DNA from: Bacteroidota bacterium
Lineage (GTDB): Bacteria > Bacteroidota > Bacteroidia > Chitinophagales > Chitinophagaceae
Assembly: GCA_028875875.1 (NCBI GenBank)
Contig: JAGWUV010000022.1
Span: 1 to 64,000, forward strand
DNA length: 64,000 nt
Direction of reading: 5' to 3'
Both the position numbers and the translations under genes were made by a program. Shown one piece after another: positions 15,814 through 25,230 of the stretch (positions within the stretch are counted from its first letter, which is position 1; each line of letters begins with the position of its first letter). The notes beneath the pieces were generated by a model, which did not search any database, was not told the origin of the DNA, and was given only the letters and a program-made list of their open reading frames with translations.

Positions 15814-16407
15814 ATGATCTATCGCTTCAAAGAATATATACCTGTAGTGCATGAAACTGCTTTTGTACATCCGCAGGCTGCTGTTACCGGTAATGTTGTT
15901 ATTGGTAAACACGTATATATTGGTCCTGGTGCTGCCCTACGGGGTGATTGGGGAAAGATCATAATAGAAGATGGCTGTAATGTGCAGGAGAACTGCACCA
16001 TACACATGTTTCCAGGCGTAACGGTTTTATTGAAAGAAGCTGCTCATATTGGTCATGGCGCCGTGATACACGGCGCTACGATAGGCCGGAATTGCCTGAT
16101 AGGTATGAATAGTGTGGTGATGGATGATGTTGTTTTAGAAGATGAATGTATTGTGGGTGCACTAAGCTTTATAAAAGCCAAAGAGTATTTTGAAAGAAGA
16201 AGTGTAATAGCCGGTAACCCCGCCAAAAAAATTAAGGACGTAAGTGATGAGATGATCGCCTGGAAAACAGAAGGAACCAAATTGTATCAACAGCTTCCGC
16301 ACGAAATGATGCAGTACTGGCAAGTTTCAGAACCGCTGAGAGAAGCTCCAGGTAAGGAAACTCAACAAGAAGCCATATATAAAACATGGCAAGAACGAAA
16401 GCAATAA
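15814..16407 (+). CDS. paaY: PaaY-like gamma-carbonic-anhydrase-fold protein
   Basis: A 197-residue left-handed beta-helix protein built of hexapeptide repeats (VTGNVVIGKHVYIGPGA and similar), closed by a C-terminal helix. The putative metal-binding histidines H64, H81 and H86 (IHMF and GHGAVIHG) are present. PaaY is a thioesterase associated with phenylacetate degradation. The C-terminal words AWKTEGTKLYQQL and EPLRE fit PaaY/CaiE better than plain gamma-carbonic anhydrases. Its place after the paa unit supports the call. Confidence 0.78.
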   Translation: MIYRFKEYIPVVHETAFVHPQAAVTGNVVIGKHVYIGPGAALRGDWGKIIIEDGCNVQENCTIHMFPGVTVLLKEAAHIGHGAVIHGATIGRNCLIGMNSVVMDDVVLEDECIVGALSFIKAKEYFERRSVIAGNPAKKIKDVSDEMIAWKTEGTKLYQQLPHEMMQYWQVSEPLREAPGKETQQEAIYKTWQERKQ

Positions 16408-16425
16408 TTACTCCGCATTAATAAA

Positions 16426-16514
16426 GCCGCATAAAGAACCGGGCGTAAAAGAGTGCGATGCCCGTCTGACTGAACAGTGAGGCAACGACTGTTGCTATAT
16501 AAATCAAAAGCCGG
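16426..16514 (+). repeat. Dispersed intergenic element, copy 1 (plus orientation)
   Basis: It lies just after the paaY-like gene. The words GCCGCATAAAGAACCGGGCGTA, AAAAGAGTGCGATG, CTGAACAGTGAGGCA and AAGCCGG follow in the same order as on the minus strand at 56037-56101. GGGC...GCCC and GCAAC-GACT-GTTGC can form small hairpins. This is the most diverged of the four copies and has an extra segment before the final CCGG. Confidence 0.55.
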
Positions 16515-16590
16515 TTTCATAACAATTTGTTCATCCCTACATCATATTTCCTTCATATAGCTATTTGAATTTTGGTAAACGAATAGTTAC

Positions 16591-17478
16591 ATGAACAGAC
16601 GACCCCTTGATGTGGCGATAATGAGCGACCTGCACTTAGGAACTTATGGATGTCGTGCTAAAGAGATTGTACATTACCTCAAAAGTATTTCTCCACGCAT
16701 TTTGATCCTTAACGGAGATGTAATTGATGTGTGGCAGTTCAGAAAAAATTTCTTTCCCTTAACACATATGCAGGTGATCAAAGAGATCATGAGCCTTGCC
16801 AGTAAAGGCACTCGTGTGATCTATATTACCGGCAATCACGATGAAGCCTTACGCAGGTATAGTGACCTGGAACTGGGCAATATTCAGCTATTGGATAAAC
16901 TGGTAATGGAAATAGACGGTAAAGTGTGCTGGATATTTCATGGTGATGTATTTGATAGTACCACGAAAGGCAGCGCCAAATTCTTTGCCAAGCTGGGAAG
17001 CAAAGGATACAACCTACTCATCCGGCTGAATAAACTGATCAACTGGTTTCTGCAACTGATGGGTAAGGAAAAAATGAGTTTATCCAAATCGGTGATGGAT
17101 AAGGTGAACAAAGCGGTTAGCAAGATCAACGACTTTGAACAAACCGCAGCAGAGATAGCAATTGAAAAGAAGTATGATTATGTGATCTGCGGACATATTC
17201 ACGAACCACAGATGCGTTGTGTAATGACTGATAAAGGAAGAGTTACATACCTGAACAGCGGTGATTGGGTAGAACACATGACAGCGCTGGAGTTTTACAA
17301 TAACGACTGGCACATGTATAAATATGATGAAAAAGAATTTGCATCAACAGTGGTGAATATGGAAAAGAAATTGCCCAACCTTGATGTGATGGCTGATGAA
17401 GTATCCATGTTCGTTAACTCTATGATGCCTGCAGTTGATATGATTAAAAGCAATGTTGCATTTTCAAAACCATTCTGA
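16591..17478 (+). CDS. LpxH-like metallophosphoesterase
   Basis: A 295-residue calcineurin-like phosphoesterase. Metal-binding motifs are complete: SDLHLG (D13, H15), LNGDVID, TGNHDE, FHGDVFD and CGHIHEP. The fold and size resemble UDP-2,3-diacylglucosamine hydrolase (LpxH) relatives in Bacteroidota, but the true substrate is not proved. Its stop overlaps the start of the next gene (TGATG). The pairing with a glycosyltransferase suggests a joint role in an envelope glycolipid. Confidence 0.85.
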   Translation: MNRRPLDVAIMSDLHLGTYGCRAKEIVHYLKSISPRILILNGDVIDVWQFRKNFFPLTHMQVIKEIMSLASKGTRVIYITGNHDEALRRYSDLELGNIQLLDKLVMEIDGKVCWIFHGDVFDSTTKGSAKFFAKLGSKGYNLLIRLNKLINWFLQLMGKEKMSLSKSVMDKVNKAVSKINDFEQTAAEIAIEKKYDYVICGHIHEPQMRCVMTDKGRVTYLNSGDWVEHMTALEFYNNDWHMYKYDEKEFASTVVNMEKKLPNLDVMADEVSMFVNSMMPAVDMIKSNVAFSKPF

Positions 17479-18527
17479 TGAAAATATTTTACGCAGTTCA
17501 GGCTACAGGTAACGGTCACATTGCAAGAGCAATGGAACTGATGCCGTATTTACAGCAATACGGCACTGTGGATGTTTTTTTAAGCGGCAGCAACAGCAAT
17601 CTGCAGGCGGCTTTACCTGTAAAATATCGCAGTAACGGAGTGAGTTTATTTTATGGCAATAAGGGTGGATTAGATTACCTGAAAATGCTAAAAGCATTTT
17701 CTCCTTTACAGGTGTGGAAAGAAGCCAGGGAATTACCTGTTGAACAATACGATGTAGTGATCAATGATTTTGAAAGTATCACTGCCATGGCTTGTAAACT
17801 TAAAAATGTTCCATCCATTAACTTCGGTCACCAGGCCAGCTTTATCAGCGCTGCTACTCCCAGGCCTGCTAAAAAGGATATCGCAGGAGAATGGATACTG
17901 AAGAACTACGCTCAGGCTACAAGCTATGTGGGACTTCACTTTGAGCGATATGATGATTTCATATTTTCCCCGGTGATTAAGGATGATATATTACAAGCGG
18001 ATGTAAAAGACAAAGGGCATATCACAGTTTATCTTTCGCATTACAGTGATGAAGTTGTAAGCAATAGTTTACAAGCAATACAAGATATACGTTTTGAGGT
18101 CTTCTCTAAAAAGGTGAAGCAACCTGTTACGCAAGGCAATATCACTTTCATCCCTGTAAACGGAAAGGCATTCAATGAAAGTATGATCTATGCACATGGT
18201 GTAATTACCGGCGCAGGATTTGAAACACCTGCAGAAGCATTATACATGGGCAAGAAACTGATGTGCCTGCCTATCAAAGGACAATACGAACAATTGTGCA
18301 ATGCAGCTTCCCTGCAAAGATTACAGGTACCTGTTATTGATTCGATCACTCATTCGTTTGGCACAGAAGTAAAAAACTGGTTACAGCAGGATGCTCCTTC
18401 AGCTTTGCAACTATCACACAGCACTTATGAGATAGTACAGCAGGTGATGGAAAAAGCAAGAGCGATGAAGCAGTCAGCTATCACTCAGCCTTTGCTCACA
18501 GATGAGGATTTTTTAGTGATGGGGTAA
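17478..18527 (+). CDS. Glycosyltransferase, MJ1255/VC2487-like
   Basis: A 349-residue GT-B-type transferase. It starts with a Gly-rich nucleotide-binding segment (FYAVQATGNGHIARAMELMP). The C-terminal donor-binding block is AHGVITGAGFETPAEALYMG, then KKLMCLPIKGQYEQLCNA, as in MurG-like enzymes and the MJ1255 group. Acceptor and sugar are unknown. It overlaps the phosphoesterase by one base, so the two form a translationally coupled pair, probably acting on one lipid or glycan. Confidence 0.8.
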   Translation: MKIFYAVQATGNGHIARAMELMPYLQQYGTVDVFLSGSNSNLQAALPVKYRSNGVSLFYGNKGGLDYLKMLKAFSPLQVWKEARELPVEQYDVVINDFESITAMACKLKNVPSINFGHQASFISAATPRPAKKDIAGEWILKNYAQATSYVGLHFERYDDFIFSPVIKDDILQADVKDKGHITVYLSHYSDEVVSNSLQAIQDIRFEVFSKKVKQPVTQGNITFIPVNGKAFNESMIYAHGVITGAGFETPAEALYMGKKLMCLPIKGQYEQLCNAASLQRLQVPVIDSITHSFGTEVKNWLQQDAPSALQLSHSTYEIVQQVMEKARAMKQSAITQPLLTDEDFLVMG

Positions 18528-18567
18528 ATTCCGCACAACTATTTTCTCTTTCCTTTAAGCGATGTAT

Positions 18568-19458
18568 TTACACAGATTCTGCAGCCAATAAAACCTGCCA
18601 GGCCTCATATACTTTATTCGCATTAAGTAGTTGTTTGGCATAACGATGCAGTTCCAGCTCCATTTCTGTTGGGCTTACTGAGAAATATTGAATGATGTTT
18701 TTCAATTGCTCATCTTCAAACTGCACATCCACTTCAGGTATTTGTTGCACATTGGCTAATTGTCCTAAATTATTTCCCGTTAGGATCAAACTATTGCGAA
18801 TACCCGCAGGCAGGGCATCTATGCCTATTCCTAATTCTTTATTAGGTTTTGCCACGGTAAATAAGTTTTGCTCGTTAATCACTGCATAATAATCACCGCC
18901 CAGCCTTGCTATATGCTGTATTTTCTTCTGATCGATCATCGTTCCTTCTGTATTTAAAATACTTTCTTCCACATGCATGCATAACACTTCTGCAATTACC
19001 AGTTGTCCCGCCCCTGCCTGGTCACCTAAACTTTTCACTTCATTTACTCTGCACTCCATTTTAATTTTCGCTTCTCTAACGAGAGGTGGTTTTATGATGC
19101 TTGCCTTTTCCTTAGTAAATCCGGCTTTAATAAATTCATCTACTCCTTTCGGGTACTCACAGCTACTCAGGCTCACCTGCTGCACCATTGTTTCATCGCA
19201 AATGCAAATAGCCACTTCCGGCACTTCCAGCACATTTTGTAACGTGTGTTTTAAATGATTATCTCTTCCGCTTCGCGAAGGTGAAAAAATAACGATCGCC
19301 GGGTTGGTTGAAAACATATTAAAGAAGCTGAACGGACTTAAGTTCACATTTCCTTCTTTATCTATTGTACTTGCAAAAGCAATGGGACGCGGGGCTATGG
19401 CATGTTGCAGCCATGCCTGTCGTTGCTGGATCGGGAGTTGAGGTATATTGATCAACAT
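18568..19458 (-). CDS. Flavin-reductase-family protein
   Basis: A 296-residue protein with an FMN-binding split-barrel domain of the flavin reductase-like group. IAPRPIAFASTIDKEGNVNL and SPFSFFNMFSTNPAI match the FMN-binding start, with CEYPKGVDEF further on. Beyond about residue 210 is a family-specific helical extension. It lies near an FAH-family hydrolase on the same strand. In many Bacteroidota such a pair sits with aromatic amino acid catabolism genes, but the other members are not in this window. Confidence 0.82.
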   Translation of the reverse strand: MLINIPQLPIQQRQAWLQHAIAPRPIAFASTIDKEGNVNLSPFSFFNMFSTNPAIVIFSPSRSGRDNHLKHTLQNVLEVPEVAICICDETMVQQVSLSSCEYPKGVDEFIKAGFTKEKASIIKPPLVREAKIKMECRVNEVKSLGDQAGAGQLVIAEVLCMHVEESILNTEGTMIDQKKIQHIARLGGDYYAVINEQNLFTVAKPNKELGIGIDALPAGIRNSLILTGNNLGQLANVQQIPEVDVQFEDEQLKNIIQYFSVSPTEMELELHRYAKQLLNANKVYEAWQVLLAAESV

Positions 19459-19465
19459 AACTTAT

Positions 19466-19494
19466 AAACCGCTAAGGCGGAGAGACACTGAGTT
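19466..19494 (+). repeat. CGC/AAG-type repeat left of the GxxExxY gene
   Basis: AAACCGCTAAGGCGGAGAGA and onward to CACTGAG. It pairs as an imperfect inverted repeat with 19915-19944 (about two thirds identical by eye). Together they bracket the broken GxxExxY gene. Confidence 0.45.
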
Positions 19495-19879
19495 AAAAAT
19501 TGTTTACAAATTTTTTAAAACCATCCTTCATCAATGGCACATGAAAATTAATAAGAAAACCAAGCTTTTTGTTCGTAAGTTTTAAATAGCTGATCAATTG
19601 TGCTTCAAATACAGGAAGAATCGTATCTACAGCTTTCAATTCTAGAATAATTTCAGATTCCACCAAAATATCAATCTCATACAACTTTCCCGTATCAAAA
19701 CCTTTATAAAAAAGGGGCACCTGAACTTTAGCTTCTGCTTTAATATTTCTTAATTAAAGTTCAACTATCAAGGCAAATTGATAAGCAGACTCTAGCAATC
19801 CTGGGCCCAATTGTTTGTGTACTTCAATGCAGGCATCCAATAGCTCACCAGATAGAATATTATAAGCTTCTTTCGTCAT
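19493..19879 (-). pseudogene. GxxExxY (PDDEXK_3-like) protein, interrupted by an in-frame stop
   Basis: Reading the minus strand from an ATG at 19877-19879 gives MTKEAYNILSGELLDACIEV, then HKQLGPGLLESAYQFALIVEL, a TAA stop at 19754-19756, and LRNIKAEAKVQVPLFYKGFD in the same frame, continuing to the normal end (KKFVNNF). GLLESAY is the family's GxxExxY motif, and EIDILVESEIILELKA is the conserved D...E-x-K core. Without the stop the protein would be about 128 residues, the usual length. So this is a full-length gene with one nonsense codon at about position 42. Restart downstream to give a 75-residue protein is possible but would lose GxxExxY. A sequencing error is also possible. Confidence 0.8.
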
Positions 19880-19914
19880 AAAATGATTTCGTAACGTACA
19901 GGTGCAAAACACAA

Positions 19915-19944
19915 AAATTCTGCGACTCAGCGACTTTACGGTTA
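19915..19944 (-). repeat. CGC/AAG-type repeat right of the GxxExxY gene
   Basis: On the minus strand it reads TTAACCGTAAAGTCGCTGAG, then TCGCAG, an inverted, diverged counterpart of 19466-19494. It overlaps the stop codon of the FAH-family gene (19942-19944). Confidence 0.45.
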
Positions 19945-20952
19945 AGACGTTTTTTTCTTATTAAGAATGCTGAATTCACTCTCCTCTTTTACAATTGTAT
20001 TCACCAACTTACCCAGGCCTGTTATTTCCATTTCAACTACATCACTTTCCTGCAACCATTGTTCCGTATAGTTTTCGTCATTCAGTTTGCCTGTTCCATT
20101 TAGTTCAAGAAAACAACCGGTGCCTACTGTACCGCTACCAATGATGTCGCCGGGATAAAGGTTCACACCATAACTGCATCTTTCGATGATCTCTGCAAAT
20201 GTCCAGTCCATATCCTTCATATTACCTTCACTCACTTGCTGCCCATTTACCCAACACTTCATTACCAGGTCCCAGCTCTTTCCGGTATGGTTTTCTTTAG
20301 CGGGTACTTCATACTGTTCCAATTCATCCAATGTAACTAAGTAAGGGCCTATCACTGTAGCAAAATCTTTTCCTTTTGCAGGCCCCAGGTTTAATAACAT
20401 CTCTTCCATTTGCAAAGTTCTTGCACTCATATCGTTCATGATCATCAATCCACCGATATAATTATCCGCTTCTTCAGCAGGAATATTTCTTCCCTGCTTG
20501 CAAATGACAATAGCAGCTTCCAGTTCAAAATCGAGTTTTTGAAAATGATCGGGCATACACAGAATATTTCCCGGCCCCTGTATGCTATGATGATTGGTAA
20601 AATAAAAAATAGGATATTGATCAAACTCAGGAATCATCGGCACTTTACGGTTACGCCTTGCTGCTGCCACGTGCTGACGAAAGGCATAACCATCCCTGCA
20701 GGATGATGGAAAAGGAACAGGTGATAACAGATGAATGTTTTCAAGAGCAATGCCTTTATCTTTTGAGAATCGCCCCTGTACCAAAGCAGCATCCACTTGT
20801 TGTGCGATAGGATACATATCATCCCAATACTGCAAAAACATATTCATGTTACCGGGCAATTCAGGATGCACCAGATCACAATCGTATAAATAGCCATCTA
20901 CTAAAAATGCCAGCTGATCCTGTCCATCGTGTAAATAAGAAACAAGTTTCAT
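19942..20952 (-). CDS. Fumarylacetoacetate-hydrolase-family protein
   Basis: A 336-residue FAH-fold enzyme that cleaves C-C bonds in beta-diketo acids. Metal-binding residues appear in LDFELEAAIVI (the E-x-E pair), then NDMSARTLQ and GPAKGKDFATVIGPYLV, with the C-terminal YPGDIIGSGTVGTG block. Length and form suit the two-domain Bacteroidota enzymes annotated as fumarylacetoacetases or FAA hydrolases in tyrosine/homogentisate breakdown. The exact substrate is not certain. It is 26 bp downstream of porZ. Confidence 0.85.
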   Translation of the reverse strand: MKLVSYLHDGQDQLAFLVDGYLYDCDLVHPELPGNMNMFLQYWDDMYPIAQQVDAALVQGRFSKDKGIALENIHLLSPVPFPSSCRDGYAFRQHVAAARRNRKVPMIPEFDQYPIFYFTNHHSIQGPGNILCMPDHFQKLDFELEAAIVICKQGRNIPAEEADNYIGGLMIMNDMSARTLQMEEMLLNLGPAKGKDFATVIGPYLVTLDELEQYEVPAKENHTGKSWDLVMKCWVNGQQVSEGNMKDMDWTFAEIIERCSYGVNLYPGDIIGSGTVGTGCFLELNGTGKLNDENYTEQWLQESDVVEMEITGLGKLVNTIVKEESEFSILNKKKTS

Positions 20953-20978
20953 ACTATGTAAGTTTATATCGTTTATAA

Positions 20979-23318
20979 TTATCGGCCACTAATGATTACA
21001 ATTTTAGTTACCAGTTTTTCTGTACCATCATTATCCCTTATCAAAACAAGGTATACACCACTGGCCACTCTTTCACCTTTATAGTTGGAGCCATCCCAAA
21101 CCATTTGTCCGCCTAATGCTCTTGCCTGGTACACCAACCTCCCATTCAGCTCTGCGATCTTAACCAAAGCATTCTCTGCAACACCACGAATAGCAATGGT
21201 TCCATGATAACCCGGGGGAACAGGGTTGGGAAATACGAGTACGGAATTCGTTGCAGTACCCGCATCAGTAGCAGTACCCCGGAAACTACAGATACCTGAA
21301 AAAGTAGCAAAGAATACTTCGCCTGTTTGCGGATCGATAGTAATTTTTTTTACATCATTGTTCAACAGTGGTGAATTGCTTTCTGTGAAATGTGTAATGA
21401 TCTGATCGCCTTCTGGCGAAACCAGCCAGGCCCCGTTGTTGGTGCCCACCCATTTACGGTTAGCCCCGTCTACAGTAATACATTGCACCTGCTGATCGTG
21501 AAATAAATATCCGGCATACTGGTCTTGTTGCACTACAGGCCATACAGCATCACATTTCTGGGTGAAAAAATTAGGAGCACATTGCACTATTGCTATGCCT
21601 TGGTCTGTTCCGATCCAGATAAATCCATATTTATCTTTTGCCAGGCAATACACATTATTGCTGGGAAGATTACCATAGCCGATACCAGATTGCAGGAAAG
21701 CCCAGTGATCATCGTTCAGTGCATCAATACTGGCTCCGTAATTATAACAGAATACACCGTTACCTCGCGGACTCACGATCCATAACTGGTTGGCATCATC
21801 CACCACTACCTGGCTCACAGCATTTTCGGTATGTGTGAAAGGGATGGAGAATGATTTCCATGTGCCATCTTTTTTTCGTACCTGCAAATCTTGCGGAGCA
21901 CCATAATTACTCATCCACAGGTTTTGATACTGATCGAAAGCCAAACCGCTTACCCTGTAGCTCGAAGGATCGCCGATGGCAGGTTGCAGCGTACTATTTC
22001 TTTGTTTGAATATATCTATCTGCTGATCATGAAAGTGGACCAACCCGCCACCATAACTTCCTGCCCAAATACTTTGATCGGAAGGATCCGCAGCGAGTGT
22101 AATAAAATCAAGTACAGTATCCAATACAGGTTTATTAAAGGCACTTTCATAATCCCATCTACCGTTAGAAAAACTATAAATACCGTTCCTGTTGTATTGA
22201 TAGTTCCATGCATCGTTTACACTCCCCGCTGCAGCATAAACCGTATTGTTTGCCACCAGCATATCGCCATCGGCAGTTCCCGGAGGACCATTAGGAATGA
22301 ATTGCTGCACAGTATTTCCAAAGTTGGAGAGGGCTCCATAATAATCAGCTATCCAATAACTATTATTATCGGCACAAACAAATTGCGGAAGCGAGATCAC
22401 TCCCGGCTGTGATAATATTTTTTCAACAGTACCATTGTTTAGGATCATCACCCGACTGTTACCGCCTGCATTGCGTTGTGTTATCCAAATTTTATTTCCT
22501 GTTGTATTACATTTTAGTATCGACCAGGAAGTATCTGCATACAACAATTGCCAGTTATTATTGGTGAAGGAAAAAAGAGAATCATTTTTCTGTACAACGG
22601 GAACCCCATTTACGATGAATACATTATTTACCTTCCCGGAAGACAGGCCATTAGCGCCGCTGATGTTGGCCCAGTTTGCATAATCGGCAAGAGAGGATGA
22701 AGTTACCGGCGCTGTTTTCAATCCTTCATCAGTAGCAGCCAAAAAATTGGCACTGCAGGAAGTGAAAGCATTTACCTTCACCTGGTTGCCGTTATTACCA
22801 ATGATCCAAGTATCCTTAATTTCATAACGATTCAGATCTATCACAATAATACCAAGTCCTGTGGAAGCATACGCATAGCCGGCTTTACAGTACAAGCTAT
22901 AGATCGTTTTATTGCCATTGATCTGACTTCGTTTTATATCGCCAATATTTCTAACAATACTTCCCTGTATAACATCTATATTACTGTTCTTGTATGCTAC
23001 CACCAGTTGTTGCGACTGGTCATCCCAGCCAATACAACTCACCCCCATATCATTCAGTCCATTTACTTTACTGAATCGCTGAATATCGAACGAAGCATCT
23101 ATACTGAATAAATTATTAATTGTGGCGCAATATATCTTATCTCCTTTCACCACCTGGATAGTATTCTGATAATTTAAGTGTTCTCTCCAGTAACCAATAG
23201 GCGGGATCGTATTTTGTGCGGTTGAATCATTTACGAATACGAAAAAGCAAAAAGTAAAAAATAAAAAGAACAATAATCGCTTATCCTTTTTCTTCTTTAT
23301 GCTGCCTTTTACATTCAT
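20979..23318 (-). CDS. porZ: PorZ-like beta-propeller protein, type IX secretion
   Basis: A 779-residue exported protein. The basic, hydrophobic start (about 1-34) is a signal peptide. The mature part begins IGYWREHLNYQNTIQVV, as in PorZ. Many propeller-type blades follow (IYCATINNLFSID, LWMSNYGAP, IWIGTDQGIAIV, KWVGTNNGAWLV). The C-terminal 80 residues form a type A sorting domain: VFPNPVPPGYHGTIAI, GRLVYQA, WDGSNYKGERVASGVYLV and a basic end. PorZ works with the PorU sortase at the cell surface. This implies a working type IX secretion system in the organism. Confidence 0.86.
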   Translation of the reverse strand: MNVKGSIKKKKDKRLLFFLFFTFCFFVFVNDSTAQNTIPPIGYWREHLNYQNTIQVVKGDKIYCATINNLFSIDASFDIQRFSKVNGLNDMGVSCIGWDDQSQQLVVAYKNSNIDVIQGSIVRNIGDIKRSQINGNKTIYSLYCKAGYAYASTGLGIIVIDLNRYEIKDTWIIGNNGNQVKVNAFTSCSANFLAATDEGLKTAPVTSSSLADYANWANISGANGLSSGKVNNVFIVNGVPVVQKNDSLFSFTNNNWQLLYADTSWSILKCNTTGNKIWITQRNAGGNSRVMILNNGTVEKILSQPGVISLPQFVCADNNSYWIADYYGALSNFGNTVQQFIPNGPPGTADGDMLVANNTVYAAAGSVNDAWNYQYNRNGIYSFSNGRWDYESAFNKPVLDTVLDFITLAADPSDQSIWAGSYGGGLVHFHDQQIDIFKQRNSTLQPAIGDPSSYRVSGLAFDQYQNLWMSNYGAPQDLQVRKKDGTWKSFSIPFTHTENAVSQVVVDDANQLWIVSPRGNGVFCYNYGASIDALNDDHWAFLQSGIGYGNLPSNNVYCLAKDKYGFIWIGTDQGIAIVQCAPNFFTQKCDAVWPVVQQDQYAGYLFHDQQVQCITVDGANRKWVGTNNGAWLVSPEGDQIITHFTESNSPLLNNDVKKITIDPQTGEVFFATFSGICSFRGTATDAGTATNSVLVFPNPVPPGYHGTIAIRGVAENALVKIAELNGRLVYQARALGGQMVWDGSNYKGERVASGVYLVLIRDNDGTEKLVTKIVIISGR

Positions 23319-23337
23319 GTGCTAAAATTACAGGAAT

Positions 23338-24525
23338 CTATTTTTGTTGCTGCACTACATACTTCCTGATCGTAGTTCTGTTGGTGATCCACAATACCAG
23401 TAAAATGAGCAAGGCTGTGAGTAAAGTATAATAAGAAGTAAAAGCACTTACAAACATATTTTGTTGTGAGAGTATGCTATACACCCAATATTGCAAGCCG
23501 GTTACAATAAGCAAAGTGATTAGCACGATGAACACGTTGGCAGGAAAGAACTGCTTCATTAAAAACCGCTGTAATTGTTTAGGCGAAGCCCCCAGTGTTA
23601 CCAGCAACTCAATTTCATCTTTGCAGGATGAAACTGTCAATTGAATAAACAGTGTGAAAATGAGCAAAGCAAACAAGAGCATCACTGCGCCGGTTATCCA
23701 GCTGATGTTTACTACGGTGTTAACGATCTGGCGGTATTTACTGAATCTTGTTTTATCTGCATCCGTAACCAGGTTATGACCCTTTAGATATTCCACCAAC
23801 TGCGGGTTGCCGGGATCTTTGGTTCGCATCACCACCCTGGAAGGTTTCGTATCCTGGTTAATGCTGTACCGCTGATTGGCCCAGTCCATAAACTCCTGTG
23901 GTACCAATAAAGAAGTGATACGGTCGCTGAAACCCACTACCCTTCCATTCATGCTCACCACACCATTGGGCGTATTGATGTTCACTTTGAAAACGATCAT
24001 TTTCACCACATCCTGTGTTAACTGTGGAAGGTTTTGTGAGAAGGAGAACTGAAAATTGTAAAAATCTAAAAACATATTGGGAGCGATCATGGGAATGAAA
24101 GCACTTTGTTCATCCCATTTCCAATCCTTACTGTTCACATCAATGAACTGTGCAGGCACACTTTCGAAGGAGATGTCGGTATAAAAAGGAAAGCGATCAC
24201 TATAACTCTGTACCGAAGCCTTGAAGCGGCTGGGTGTTAAGATACCTACATCTTCCGTAAAAGATTGTTTCTTTAAATCATCAATCTCAGCAGCACTTAA
24301 CGTAGCATTTCCATAGGTTTGATTGTTCAGCAATTTATTGATCACTAAAAAATTAGCCACACTATCCTGGTTGGTTTTACCATGCAGCAGATCGTTATAG
24401 TTCACCTGTACCTGTACAGCGGCGAAGATCAGCAATAATGCGATACTCAATCCTACCACAGCCAGCAGCCATTGGGTTCTGCCCGAAGCAGAACGGATGA
24501 GTTTACGCAACAATTGGTTTAGCAT
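23338..24525 (-). CDS. FtsX/MacB-like ABC transporter permease
   Basis: A 395-residue membrane protein with one N-terminal helix (about 19-40), a large extracytoplasmic domain (about 45-265) and three C-terminal helices, of which LLFALLIFTLFIQLTV and VFIVLITLLIVTGLQYWVY are clearest. This is the FtsX/MacB permease layout. TLGASPKQL in the last cytoplasmic loop is typical of FtsX-like permeases. It starts directly after the stop of the ATPase gene with no gap, so the two are one transporter. The cargo is unknown. Confidence 0.82.
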   Translation of the reverse strand: MLNQLLRKLIRSASGRTQWLLAVVGLSIALLLIFAAVQVQVNYNDLLHGKTNQDSVANFLVINKLLNNQTYGNATLSAAEIDDLKKQSFTEDVGILTPSRFKASVQSYSDRFPFYTDISFESVPAQFIDVNSKDWKWDEQSAFIPMIAPNMFLDFYNFQFSFSQNLPQLTQDVVKMIVFKVNINTPNGVVSMNGRVVGFSDRITSLLVPQEFMDWANQRYSINQDTKPSRVVMRTKDPGNPQLVEYLKGHNLVTDADKTRFSKYRQIVNTVVNISWITGAVMLLFALLIFTLFIQLTVSSCKDEIELLVTLGASPKQLQRFLMKQFFPANVFIVLITLLIVTGLQYWVYSILSQQNMFVSAFTSYYTLLTALLILLVLWITNRTTIRKYVVQQQK

Positions 24526-25173
24526 TTATAATTCTACTCTTTTGAAATAATTAAAATGATCATCCTCGTCCAGATCCATTAAAATAAAACCGGCCTTTCG
24601 CTTACTGCACTCATCTGCGATCAGTGCGGCGGCCTTTCGGGTGTTCTCCTGGTCTAAGTGACTGAACGGTTCATCCATCAGCAGCCAGTCGAACGGCTGC
24701 ATGAGCGAACGGATAATGGCAATGCGTTGCTGTTCACCATAACTGCACAAGCCCGCTCTTTGCCGGAGAATATGCGTAACACCCAACTGCTCAGCCATCT
24801 CATCGATCATGGCACCTTCATAAAATGGTTCCTGCAATACCCTGTTCAATTCAATATTCTCTCTTGCGGTAAGCTCACCGAACAAACGAAGATCCTGGAA
24901 AATGATACTCAGTTTTTGCTGCCGTATTTGCGCCAATGCATCCCCCGTTACTTCCCTACTGTTTTGATTACCCCACCAAACATCACCGCTATAATCATTC
25001 CGTATTTTGTATAGGGTATGAATGAAAGTGGTTTTACCCGTTCCGCTGGGAGCTTTTATTTTGATCCAATGGCCCTGATCAAAAACAATATTGGTATTCC
25101 ATACCTCGCTTTTCCGTTGAAGTATTTTTTCTCGTAACGGAACCGGAACCACATTTTGTAAGCGTATCTGCAT
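24526..25173 (-). CDS. ABC transporter ATPase with degenerate signature motif
   Basis: A 215-residue nucleotide-binding subunit. Walker A is APSGTGKTT (K47). The Q-loop is IFQDLRLFGELT. Walker B is WLLMDEPFSHLD (D167, E168). The signature, normally LSGGQ, is CSYGEQQR (143-150), and the H-loop region reads ILMDLDEDDHF with no His in the usual place. The gene may start at a TTG five codons upstream (25188); the ATG is preferred. The partner is the FtsX-like permease next to it. Slow or regulatory ATP hydrolysis is a possible consequence. Confidence 0.85.
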   Translation of the reverse strand: MQIRLQNVVPVPLREKILQRKSEVWNTNIVFDQGHWIKIKAPSGTGKTTFIHTLYKIRNDYSGDVWWGNQNSREVTGDALAQIRQQKLSIIFQDLRLFGELTARENIELNRVLQEPFYEGAMIDEMAEQLGVTHILRQRAGLCSYGEQQRIAIIRSLMQPFDWLLMDEPFSHLDQENTRKAAALIADECSKRKAGFILMDLDEDDHFNYFKRVEL

Positions 25174-25198
25174 AAGTCGAAAATACAACTACTACAAC

Positions 25199-25226
25199 AA
25201 AAAAAGAGCTGCCAAAAGCAGCTCTT
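25199..25226 (-). terminator. Intrinsic terminator of the DUF4836 gene
   Basis: The perfect 9-bp stem AAGAGCTGC / GCAGCTCTT has a 5-base loop. On the minus strand it is followed by a run of seven T (A-run at 25199-25205). It lies just after the minus-strand stop at 25231. Confidence 0.85.
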
Positions 25227-25230
25227 GTAT

